64,000 nt of DNA. Origin: Calothrix sp. PCC 7103. Lineage in GTDB: Bacteria > Cyanobacteriota > Cyanobacteriia > Cyanobacteriales > Nostocaceae. Made by a program: the position numbers and the translations under genes. Position 1 is the stretch's first letter, and each line of letters starts with the position of its first letter. The stretch is taken from NCBI RefSeq assembly GCF_000331305.1, contig NZ_KB217478.1, forward strand, positions 8,683,433 to 8,747,432. The letters are read 5' to 3'. The notes beneath the pieces are model-generated. The model did no database searches. It was not told the DNA's origin and was given only the letters and a program-made list of their open reading frames with translations. Positions 38,088 through 47,400 of this stretch are shown in pieces.

Positions 38088-38101
38088 AAATTAGGAAAAA
38101 C

Positions 38102-38674
38102 ATGAACAATTTTATCTTAATGGCAGAAATCATTAGTGAGCCTCAACTGCGTCACACACAAGATGGTTTAGAGATTTCAGAGATGATGGTGCAGTTCCCC
38201 AGTGGAAGAGCAGACGACCCACCATCAATGTTGCGTGTAGTATCTTGGAGAGACTTAGCCAAGGAAGTACATCAAAATTACCACCAAGGAGACCGCGTAC
38301 TTTTAGAAGGACGTTTGGGAATGAATACCATTGACCGTCCCGAAGGATTTAAGGAAAAACGCGCAGAATTAACATTGCAAAAAATACATCCACTCGATGG
38401 TTCGGCGTCTATCACCTCAGCACCAGCAGCAGAAAGAACACCCGTTGCAACTAATAGTAGAACATCAAGCGCACCAGCTACAGCACCAACTACAAATAAT
38501 AATGCATCTAGCTATGATGAGGCGCCTGCAAGAACACCTGCAAAAACAAAAAGCAATGTAGGAGTTATGCAAGAATCAAATCAATACGCAGCACAGCCCG
38601 CTAGGAATTATGAGCCAAGTACCTACCCAGCACAGCAGGAAGTAGAAACAGAAGAAGACGATATTCCATTTTAA
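38102..38674 (+). CDS. ssb: Single-stranded DNA-binding protein
   Basis: The 190-residue protein has the OB fold of SSB (MNNFILMAEIISEPQLRHTQ; MLRVVSWRDLAKEVHQNY; GDRVLLEGRLGMNTI), a Thr/Ala/Asn-rich disordered linker (about 100-180), and the acidic C-terminal tip DDIPF, which recruits repair and replication proteins. It would coat single-stranded DNA at forks and repair sites. I chose the ATG at 38102; an in-frame GTG at 38051 would add 17 residues encoded by a dispersed repeat. The OB domain here is somewhat divergent from E. coli SSB, as is usual for this cyanobacterial subgroup. A terminator follows. Confidence 0.9.
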   Translation: MNNFILMAEIISEPQLRHTQDGLEISEMMVQFPSGRADDPPSMLRVVSWRDLAKEVHQNYHQGDRVLLEGRLGMNTIDRPEGFKEKRAELTLQKIHPLDGSASITSAPAAERTPVATNSRTSSAPATAPTTNNNASSYDEAPARTPAKTKSNVGVMQESNQYAAQPARNYEPSTYPAQQEVETEEDDIPF

Positions 38675-38697
38675 ACGGCGCCATATTTTGCATGAAC

Positions 38698-38729
38698 AGC
38701 ACCCACTAAAAGATTAGGGGTGCTTTTTT
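38698..38729 (+). terminator. Rho-independent terminator of ssb
   Basis: AGCACCC (38698-38704) pairs with GGGTGCT (38718-38724) around a 13-base loop, followed by a run of T (38724-38729). It lies 24 bases after the ssb stop. Confidence 0.8.
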
Positions 38730-38730
38730 A

Positions 38731-39661
38731 TGCAAAGTTTTAACATGTTTTGGAAGTACTGACTTTTCAGAGTTGTCACAGCTTTGTCACAAATGCCAAT
38801 GTATACTCAAAATGTAGTATACGCAATTGTACTAAATGTATGAAATGTATGTGATAGTTTTTACAAAGTTTTGGGAATAATGAAAATTAGGACAACTAAT
38901 CTCTGTAATACTGGCACAGATTCAGTTTGCGTATTGTACTCAAAGGGGTACCAAAATTTCACGTACAAGGAGGACTTAAAGTTAAGATAAACAAAAATGA
39001 TGTGCAAAATCATCGCAAAACTTTTCATGTCTTGGTCGGAAACCCTTGTCAACCGAGTACCTATTTCATATATCAACATTGAACAGCTAAAATCCGGAAA
39101 ACGATGACAAAAAAATAACGAGCATAATACATAGTATTTGCCGCAGACTATAGTTCCAAGTACTCCGAGGTTAACGAGATGCCTTATCCTGCTATCGGTA
39201 CCTTCAGCATCAGTTCTATAGCTTTCAAGCTAGAGTTTCTCAGTTTGACTATGTCGTAGTGTTCAATTTTGATGTCGCATGTTTTCGATTTTTTATCAAA
39301 TCTTTAGGGTATTTAGGAGATGATAGATTACAAATGTGAACAGGTTTTAATCGGTCTACTTACGTTCACAAAATTTGATTTTAAAAGAGTATGTAATTTT
39401 GTTTATTAATTGATGAAAACAAAATCATCAACTTAATCAATAAATATACATTTGAGTATTCTTACTGAGGAGCCACACATATGAATTTGTTACATTTGTA
39501 GTTGATTTTAGGCTATTAGTTCAGGTTAATTACAGTATCGCTAATGATAACTAAAGCTTAAAACCCTTCTATTCTTGTCAAAATAAATTGGCGATTCTAA
39601 GAAAGCTTGGAAAAAACCTGCGTAAGAACGCAGGATATAATTTTAACGTTTAGTGTATTTT
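38731..39661. promoter_or_regulatory. Long gene-free leader region before the DUF11 surface-protein block
   Basis: About 930 bases carry no convincing coding frame on either strand and no GGCGCC. Visible structure: GTCACAGCTTTGTCACA near 38775; an SD-like AAGGAGG near 38969 with no gene behind it; and a hairpin CCTGCG/CGCAGG at 39617-39634 just before the first gene. A long 5' leader or small RNA is possible, but I could not match a known riboswitch. Confidence 0.4.
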
Positions 39662-42244
39662 ATGTCACATTCCAGAATCAATGTCAAAAAACCAACGAAA
39701 TTATATCGCTCGTTGGTAGCTACTGCATTAATCGCTAATGGTGTTTTCCAATTTGTAGCACCTGTAATCGCAGAAGGAACAAGAGCAGGTGAATCAATTA
39801 GCAACACAGCAGAAGCAACTTACGAAGACCCAGATAATGCAGGAACAACTATTAACGCAACCTCTAATACAGTTGTTGTAGAAGTTGCAGAAGTTGCAGG
39901 TATCACAGTTACTTCTTCAGGTACAGCTTTCAGACAAGATAGCAACAATGATGGCAGAGTCAACTCTGGTGATGTCGTTTTATATAACTACACGATCACT
40001 AACGTTGGTAATGACCCAACTCAATTCCGTATTCCCAACTTGGCAAGAACAACAGGACCAGCAACAGTTTCTGGCAATATAGAATATAGTCCTGATGGTG
40101 GTACAACTTGGACTGCGGTAAATGGCAGTGAAGTAATCACAACTTCTGTTCCGGTGAATGGAACAGTTCTAGTGCGTGTTCCTGTGACTGTAGCTGCTGG
40201 CGCCCAAAGTAATGATGTAATTACAGTTACGTTTGGTGATACTCCAGGTGATGCTCAAAACCAATTGCGGAGTCCGAATGGTGGTGACGTATATACCGTT
40301 GATGGAGCAGATGGTAGCATACCTGGAGAAGTTAATGGTACACCAGTGAATGGTGTTCGTGAAGCTAGTGCAACTCAACAAGTGCGTGTAGATTCTGGGT
40401 TAAAGACCTATGCATTAGCTAAGGTGATGAAGGTACGCACAGGTATCAACAATGGTGGTACTGATGCTATTAACGATGATGTCCTCAGCTACAGTTTGAG
40501 TTTGGAAGTTGAAGATAACGATCCTACTGGTAATGGTATCACTCCTGCACCATTGGTAGGTAGAACAATTCCTGGGTTAACAAATCCTCGAATTTTGGTT
40601 TCTGATGCAATTCCAGTGGGCACTCAACTAGCAGCAGCCCCAACACCAATTCCTGGTTGGCAAGTAGTTTACACCGACCAAGACCCAACTTTGGTAACTA
40701 ATAGCGCGGATAAAGTCACCTGGATAGCAATGCCAGCTAACCCCTCTGCCACAGTATTGGCTTCTGTTAGACGTATTGGTTTTGTTAACGACCCAGCAGT
40801 CGTTACCTCTGTGGCGCCAGGTACTATAGTAAATGGTTTTAATATTCAAATCAGGACTACAGGGGCGCCAAACACAGGTTCATTCCAAGTTAACAACATT
40901 GCTCAGTTATTTGGTGCAACTCCTGATAACGATAATGACCCTAACACTACAGGGGCGCCAGTATTTGATGAATCAGGTGATAACAGTCCAAGTAACTTTA
41001 GTGATGATGGTACGCCATTCCCAGGAACTGACACAAACAACGATAGAATTCCTGATAAATTACCCGATACCGTTCCTGATGGTTTTGTAAATGACCCTAC
41101 AGACCTGACCAATATGGGTACTGATAGCGGCAATAACAACACTGGTACAGGTACGGGAGGTGAGGCAAATACATTTATCGTAACTCAACCTGTAGCATCT
41201 TCAGTACTCAATGGTCCTGATAGATTTCCAGATGCAACAGGTCCAGTCAGTGCTACTGACCCTACAGGGACAAACAGCGACTTTACCAATAAATCATCTT
41301 TAGTACCTCCTGGTATTATTCCAGATGCGAATAATAGAATTCCCAACCCTTCACCTGTAGCTTTCACTAATACCGTAAAAAATAACGGTACCTCACCAAA
41401 TAATATTTCTTTAATTCCTACACCTCCAGCAACCCCTGCTGACTTACCAAACGGTACAACAGTCACTATTACTTATGGTTCCGAGTCTAGGATTTATACA
41501 TGGAATGGTACTCAATTCCAAATTAATGGCGGCGCCATCGACCAAGCAAACGAATATATAACCATTCCAAATGTGGCGCCAGGAGCGACTGCGAACTACG
41601 GTGTGGAAGTTAAGTTACCAGCAAATACGCCTTTATCTACAGACTTAGATACAACGACTCCCGCAGTAGACGATTTAATTGGTGGTTTCCCTGTGCCTAT
41701 CTCTGCATTTATTGATGATGCAGCACCTGGCTTACAAGCCGAACCAAGCAATATCACGATTGACCGCGTTTATACTGGCTTCTTGAGAATGCTAAAAGAG
41801 TCAAGAATCTTGGCTGGTACAGGACCTGCTCCTCAAGGAACGGATGGTCAATTTAGCACCAGTAGAAAAAAACCGGCGCCTGGAAATATTATCGAATACC
41901 GCATTATCTATACCAATATCTCTGATGCTCAAGCAGGAACTGGGAATAGAGTTCTGAGGGCAAATGATGTAGTTATAACTGAAGATGGCACAACGGGTGG
42001 TAATAACTGGGCACTCGACAACGATAGAAACGGACAAATCGATACCAGTAATATCGTTGGTACAGCAAGAGACTCCGGCAGTTCAACCATTAGATTCCAC
42101 AGTGGTAATCCAGCAAGTAATGTCACTGTAGACCAAACCGGAACAACTGTAGATACGGATGTGACCAAATATATCAACACAGTGACTGGAAATGTTGAGC
42201 CAGGTCAGTCTCGTACCTTTACCTTACAACGACGGATGAATTAA
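39662..42244 (+). CDS. Secreted DUF11-type repeat surface protein (first gene of surface block)
   Basis: The 860-residue protein has an N-terminal signal (LVATALIANGVFQFVAPVIA|EG) and then Thr/Asn/Gly-rich beta-sandwich repeats of the DUF11 kind (GDVVLYNYTITNVGNDPTQF; NIIEYRIIYTNISDA). Asp/Asn loops like DSNNDGRVNSGD, DTNNDRIPDKLPD and DNDRNGQID resemble calcium-binding TSP3/EF-hand-like turns, so folding may need calcium. The low Cys content and absence of membrane spans fit a cell-surface fibre or coat. I use the ATG at 39662; a GTG at 39653 also fits. It opens a same-strand block of five secreted proteins. Seven GGCGCC sites lie within it. Confidence 0.75.
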   Translation: MSHSRINVKKPTKLYRSLVATALIANGVFQFVAPVIAEGTRAGESISNTAEATYEDPDNAGTTINATSNTVVVEVAEVAGITVTSSGTAFRQDSNNDGRVNSGDVVLYNYTITNVGNDPTQFRIPNLARTTGPATVSGNIEYSPDGGTTWTAVNGSEVITTSVPVNGTVLVRVPVTVAAGAQSNDVITVTFGDTPGDAQNQLRSPNGGDVYTVDGADGSIPGEVNGTPVNGVREASATQQVRVDSGLKTYALAKVMKVRTGINNGGTDAINDDVLSYSLSLEVEDNDPTGNGITPAPLVGRTIPGLTNPRILVSDAIPVGTQLAAAPTPIPGWQVVYTDQDPTLVTNSADKVTWIAMPANPSATVLASVRRIGFVNDPAVVTSVAPGTIVNGFNIQIRTTGAPNTGSFQVNNIAQLFGATPDNDNDPNTTGAPVFDESGDNSPSNFSDDGTPFPGTDTNNDRIPDKLPDTVPDGFVNDPTDLTNMGTDSGNNNTGTGTGGEANTFIVTQPVASSVLNGPDRFPDATGPVSATDPTGTNSDFTNKSSLVPPGIIPDANNRIPNPSPVAFTNTVKNNGTSPNNISLIPTPPATPADLPNGTTVTITYGSESRIYTWNGTQFQINGGAIDQANEYITIPNVAPGATANYGVEVKLPANTPLSTDLDTTTPAVDDLIGGFPVPISAFIDDAAPGLQAEPSNITIDRVYTGFLRMLKESRILAGTGPAPQGTDGQFSTSRKKPAPGNIIEYRIIYTNISDAQAGTGNRVLRANDVVITEDGTTGGNNWALDNDRNGQIDTSNIVGTARDSGSSTIRFHSGNPASNVTVDQTGTTVDTDVTKYINTVTGNVEPGQSRTFTLQRRMN

Positions 42245-42258
42245 CCAAACATCAATAT

Positions 42259-42286
42259 GTAGAGACGTTACATGTAACGTCTCTAC
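42259..42286. repeat. Perfect 28-bp palindrome, GTAGAGACGTTACATGTAACGTCTCTAC-type dispersed repeat
   Basis: Arms GTAGAGACGTTACA (42259-42272) and TGTAACGTCTCTAC (42273-42286) are exactly complementary without a loop. It lies 14 bases after the first surface gene. It could attenuate transcription into the next genes of the block. Confidence 0.8.
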
Positions 42287-42346
42287 AACGTCACAAATTT
42301 GCAAACAAAACCCAACAATCACATAATATTATCAGAGGTTATTTGT

Positions 42347-42913
42347 ATGAAACGTTTATCTATTGCGGGTTTAGGAACTGTTGCTTTAATTGCGAGTGTA
42401 TCATTTAGCAGCGGACTTCCTTTATTTAATAATATTTGGGAATCAGGAGTTGCCATTGCTCAAAATGCAAAGAAAGGACAAGTGCAGTTGCGTTTGGAAG
42501 CAGCTAAAAGAATTGTGCAACAGGTACAAGGTAAACAACAAGTTTCTTGGCAAGCATTGCAAGGTCAAGCAACGGTGCAACCAGGGGATATTTTACGCTA
42601 TACCTTGACTGGGGCAAATAATGGCGAACGTGGCGTAAAAAATTTAGCTATTAAGCAACCTGTTCCCAAAGGAATGATGTTTGTTTTAAATTCTGCAACT
42701 GCGGAAGGTACACGTGATGCAGAGATTACATATAGTATTGATGGCGGACGTAGTTTTACAGAGAAACCAACTGTCAGAGTTGCTTTAGCTAATGGTAAAA
42801 CTGAAGTTCGTCCGGCGCCTGCTTCTGCATATACTCATGTGCGTTGGAGATTTAGTAATGAGGTTCCTGCCAAAGGAATGATCAAAGGAACTTATCAAGT
42901 ACAAGTACGCTAA
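42347..42913 (+). CDS. Small exported DUF11-like protein
   Basis: The 188-residue protein has a signal peptide (MKRLSIAGLGTVALIASVSF) and one DUF11-like beta domain: VQPGDILRYTLTGANNGERG, VKNLAIKQPVPKGMMFVLNS, ITYSIDGGRSFTEKP, HVRWRFSNEVPAKGM. The ATG at 42347 is preceded by AGAGG at good distance; the frame extends further up only through repeat-derived sequence. Being a single domain it could be a minor subunit or cap of whatever structure the larger DUF11 proteins form. Confidence 0.78.
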   Translation: MKRLSIAGLGTVALIASVSFSSGLPLFNNIWESGVAIAQNAKKGQVQLRLEAAKRIVQQVQGKQQVSWQALQGQATVQPGDILRYTLTGANNGERGVKNLAIKQPVPKGMMFVLNSATAEGTRDAEITYSIDGGRSFTEKPTVRVALANGKTEVRPAPASAYTHVRWRFSNEVPAKGMIKGTYQVQVR

Positions 42914-42940
42914 GGGTAAGGTGGGCAGTGCCCACCCTAC
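42914..42940. repeat. Dispersed hairpin repeat, GGTGGGCAGTGCCCACC family
   Basis: GTAAGGTGGGCAGTGCCCAC with CCTAC follows the small DUF11 gene by one base, and 30 bases separate it from the next GTG start. It is related to the second hairpin at 18870. Confidence 0.65.
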
Positions 42941-42969
42941 GAAACAATTATAAACAGGAGAAAATTTAA

Positions 42970-44499
42970 GTGCGCCGTCGAAAAAAGCAACTTCAGATTA
43001 AATATGGGGGTAGCAGTGTTAGACGGATTGCGACAACCTTGCTAGTAGCAACTATTTTACAAAATCCGATATCCGCATTCGCACAAATAGACAATAAGGT
43101 TTCGCGTCCAGAAATTAACAACCAAGCTACATTTACATATACAGATACTGACAGTCAATTTAAATTTCAAGGAATTTCTAGTAAGCTTGATGCAAGTCCC
43201 GAACCATTAGTTGACCCATTAGGTCGTATTTTAGATTGTGGCGGAAATGTTTTGCCAGATTACAGAGGTTTCTCTGTGGCAGTATATGAACCCAATCCTA
43301 ATGACCCAACGGGGACAGAACTTGGTAGATTGGTAGACTTAACACCTACAGAAATTCCAGATATTGAAGGCAACCGAGTTCCTAGGGGTTTGGAACCTAA
43401 TAGTGATAACAGTAACCCATTTTTATTAACAAACGCTGATAACGGTTTTTACAATTTTTTATTAGACCCAAATCAAGGTCAAACCAATGCTGGTAAAACT
43501 TATATTTTAGTAGTTAATCCGCCAACTAATTCTATTTACACTCAACGTCGAGTCAAATTGGAAATATCTCAACCAACGGGTGGTATTCAAAATAATATAG
43601 TTCGTTATACTGCAACTTCTATTGATGGTCAACCAATTAGCACTAGAGGAGGTATTCAGCTTAGTCAAAATGTTGTTTTTGTACCAGATGCGGAAAGAAT
43701 TGGCTTAGATTTATTAGCATTTCAATTTGACTTAGGTTTATGCCAAGCTCAACAAGTGCAAATTATTAAAACAGCAGATAGGGCAACAGCAGAGCCAGGA
43801 GATACTGTAATTTATCGTCTTTCTTTACGAAATTTAGGCGATTCAGGTTTAGACAATGTCCTGGTTACTGACACTTTACCTTTAGGATTTAAGTTTTTAT
43901 CTAACTCAATTCGCGGCGAAATTGATGGTCAGCCAGTTATTTTAACCACTGAGCGCAACGGCAACACAATTAACTTCCGTACCAATGCCGTTATTCCTCG
44001 CGATAAAGTGCTAAATATTGCTTACGGCGCCCAACTTACTTCTGATGCAATTCGTGGTACTGGTCGTAACGTCGCAATAGTTAATGCTCAACGTTCTGAT
44101 AACGATTTTGCTGTTAAAGACGGTCCTGCGACTCACCAGTTAAAAATTAGACCAGGCATAACTTCCGATTGCGGCACTATTATCGGTCGGGTATTTGAGG
44201 ATAAGAACTTTGATGGAGAACAACAAACAGGTGAACCAGGAATTTCTAACGCGGTAGTTATGCTACAAGACGGCAACCGTATAACCACAGATAAAAATGG
44301 TTTGTTCTCAGTGGCGAATGTTTTACCAGGTAAGCATACGGGTGTACTTGATTTAAGTAGCGTTCCTGGCTATAAATTAGCGCCCAATCATAAATTTAAA
44401 GAACGTAATAGCCAATCTCGCCTGGTCAATTTGGCGCCTGGTGGCATGGCAAGGATGAATTTTGCAGTCACCCATGCCGCAGAGGAGGTGAAGAAATGA
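42970..44499 (+). CDS. Secreted protein with DUF11 domain and C-terminal SdrD-B/Cna-B-like domain
   Basis: The 509-residue protein begins at a GTG (42970) with AGGAG upstream. It has a basic N-region and signal (RRIATTLLVATILQNPISAFAQ). The middle holds beta domains; residues about 255-390 are DUF11 (TAEPGDTVIYRLSLRNLGDS; NVLVTDTLPLGFKFLS). The C-terminus is SdrD-B-like: GRVFEDKNFDGEQQTGEPGI, VVMLQDGNRITTDKNGLFSV, LPGKHTGVLDLSSVPGY, ending RLVNLAPGGMARMNFAVTHA. From memory, that last module often precedes an outer-membrane barrel in single long proteins of other phyla; here the barrel is the next gene, overlapping by ATGA. The pair may be a split version of one export machine. Confidence 0.78.
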   Translation: MRRRKKQLQIKYGGSSVRRIATTLLVATILQNPISAFAQIDNKVSRPEINNQATFTYTDTDSQFKFQGISSKLDASPEPLVDPLGRILDCGGNVLPDYRGFSVAVYEPNPNDPTGTELGRLVDLTPTEIPDIEGNRVPRGLEPNSDNSNPFLLTNADNGFYNFLLDPNQGQTNAGKTYILVVNPPTNSIYTQRRVKLEISQPTGGIQNNIVRYTATSIDGQPISTRGGIQLSQNVVFVPDAERIGLDLLAFQFDLGLCQAQQVQIIKTADRATAEPGDTVIYRLSLRNLGDSGLDNVLVTDTLPLGFKFLSNSIRGEIDGQPVILTTERNGNTINFRTNAVIPRDKVLNIAYGAQLTSDAIRGTGRNVAIVNAQRSDNDFAVKDGPATHQLKIRPGITSDCGTIIGRVFEDKNFDGEQQTGEPGISNAVVMLQDGNRITTDKNGLFSVANVLPGKHTGVLDLSSVPGYKLAPNHKFKERNSQSRLVNLAPGGMARMNFAVTHAAEEVKK

Positions 44500-47400
44500 G
44501 ACACAGAATGCACTCAAATATTTTTGATATAACTTGTGATATAAATATCTCCAAATCGAATTTTAACTTAAAATTCATCGCAGCTATGGCTGGAGCTTTG
44601 AGTATTGTATTATACTCTAGCGTTGTTAAGGCTGAAAATTCTAGTGTTACGCAAGAAGTAGAAAATCTCTCTTCGGCAACACCTGAACCTTCTAGTAATT
44701 TTGCTCAGACAAATCATGTAGAAACAAATCAAATATTTTTTACACAAGAAGAACCACAAGAGAAAGTCTCAAATCTGGAGGAAGTTTCTCAAGAAGAATT
44801 TTCAACACGTCCAGATTCAACATCTCCAAGTTCAACACATCCAGATTCAAAACATCCAGATTCAAAACATCCAGATAATTTATCTTTGGTAGGTATTAAA
44901 GCATTTGAACCCGTATCTGATGCTAAATTGCCTAGAAGCTTACAGAAACTTGTAGAGTCACGCCAAGTAGAGACTCCATTTACAACTAGTCAATCAGAGA
45001 AACAGCCACAAGGCACCAGCAAAAATAATCCAATAAAAATACTTTCTCCATTAACAAATAGTGTTATGGATATTCCTGCAACTACAGTTGTTTTGGAAAT
45101 TCCTTTCGGTCAGGAAGTAGAACTATTCGTTAATGGTGAGTTGGTAGACCGCTCTTTAATTGGACGCACGGAGACGGGTACAAATACTGCAACTCAGTCT
45201 TGGTTTGGTGTTTCCTTAAAAGAAGGGGAAAACACTATTACTGCCAGAATAGTTGGTTCTACAGTAGATGCTGCAAGCGTTAAGGTTCAAGTACGTGGTG
45301 CCGCAGAAAAATTAAAAGTTGATACAGTCGAAAGCCGTATTCCTGCGGATGGACGTTCAACTGCTACAATTCGAGGTGAATTAGTTGATGCATCTGGAAA
45401 CCTTTCCAATCGAGATACTGTAGTTACTTTATTATCGAATGTTGGTGAATTTGTTGGCGAAGACTATAAACCTGAGCAACCTGGTTTCCAGGTATTAGCT
45501 AAAAGTGGTCAATTTAGTACCACCCTCAAATCTACCTTGGATGCTCAAACAGTCAGAATTCGGGCAACTAGTGGAGAGTTAGAAGCTTTTACTCAGTTGC
45601 AATTTGAAACTGCCCTACGTCCTAGTATTGTGAGTGGGGTGATTGATTTGCGTTTAGGTGCCAGGGGTACAGATTTTTACAGTCGCTTCCGTGATTTCCT
45701 TCCTGTTGATAGAAACAACAGCACCCAATTTAATGTCCGCTCGGCAGTTTTTGCGACTGGGGCAATTGGAGAATGGTTGTTTACTGGTGCGGTTGATAAT
45801 ACCCGCAATTTGAACGAAGACTGTAACTGTGATACCCGTCTATTTAAAACTTATCAGTTTAGCGAGCAAAATTATCCCGTTTACGGCGATAGTTCTACTG
45901 TTGACGTACTGGCACCTTCGATTGATAGTTTCTTTGTTCGCTTGGAGAGGTCGCCGAAAATTCCAGGCGCCAACCCCGATTATTTCATGTGGGGTGACTA
46001 TAATACTGAAGAATTTGCACGAGCTTCGCAGCAATTTACCGCAATTACTCGTCAATTACATGGCTTTAAAACCAATTACAACCTAGGTAATTTACAAATT
46101 ACGGGTTTTTACGCCAATAACGTCCAAGGTTTCCAAAGGGATACAATTCCCCCAGACGGAACAAGCGGTTTCTATTTTTTGTCACGACGTTTATTACAGC
46201 CAGGTAGCGAAACTATCTTTATAGAGTTAGAAGAGCTTAACCGTCCGGGTACAGTTTTAGAACGCAAACGTCTTAACCGTGGCCCCGATTATGAAATTGA
46301 TTACGACCGAGGTACAATATTATTCCGTGAACCAATTTTACGTACTGATGTCGGTAAAGCAGGAGAAGTATTAACTCGTCGTATTGTCGCTACTTACCAA
46401 TATGAAGGAGAAAACACAGACAACAATAATATCTATGCAGGGCGCCTGCAATATAACTTCTCGCGTATTCTCAACCAAGAAAGCTGGTTTGGTGCAACTT
46501 ACATCCAAGAAAATCAGGGTGTTCGGCAATTTGAATTGTACGGTACTGATGCCATGATTTCCTTTGGGAATGATGGTAAATTAATGGCGGAATTTGCCCG
46601 CTCCACAAACGAATCTGATACTTTAGGTTTGGTTAGTGGTAATGCTTGGCGAGTAGAAGCCCAAGGCAAACTAACTAACGCAATTCAAGCACGAGCTTAT
46701 TACCGTTTTGCAGATACTGGATTTGCGAATAACGCTACTGTTAGCTTTGTCCCTGGTCAAACTCGCTATGGCGCCCAAGTCACGGGACAAATTACCCCTA
46801 GCACTAGTTTGCGAGCGCAGTACGACCATGAAGATAACTTTGGTATAGCACCGCAACCATTGGATACGTTTGAAGAGTTGTTGGCGCCTCGAATTACAGC
46901 AACTCCCGGAACAAAAGTAGATAATGATTTAACTACTATTTCCGCAGGTATTCAGCAGCGTTTTGGAAAATCAACTTTTGATTTTGATTGGTTACACCGC
47001 AACCGCGAAGACCGTTTAACTGCGACAACAACTAATTCCGACCAGTTACGTTCGCGGTTGACAGTTCCCATTTTTGACAAGCTGACATTTTTAGCCCAAA
47101 ACGAATTAACTATATCTAACCAAACAGATACTATTTTTCCTGACCGAACTCTTTTTGGATTAAATTACGAAGTCATCCCCGGAATCAATCTTAGTTTGTC
47201 CCAACAGTTTTATACTCGTGGACAGTTTGATGGTAATTCAATCACTGCTTTTGGTGTTAATGGTGAACACAGTCTTGGTAGAGATACTAAGCTGACCGGG
47301 CGTTATACCATTTATGGTGGCGCAAATGAAGTTACAAGCCAAGGCGCCGTTGGTATTAACCAAGGTTTTACTATCGCGCAAGGGTTACGGCTTAACTTAG

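Noticed and set aside
38051-38101. GTG start adding 17 residues to SSB
   Set aside because: The extra codons are entirely a dispersed repeat; the family starts at MNNFILM.
38861-39079. Minus-strand frame of 72 codons in the surface-block leader
   Set aside because: AT-rich, no ribosome site, no recognisable motif; typical of chance open frames.
39130-39260. Possible riboswitch in the leader (short GC-rich inverted segments)
   Set aside because: I could not match conserved positions of c-di-GMP, cobalamin, TPP or other known classes.
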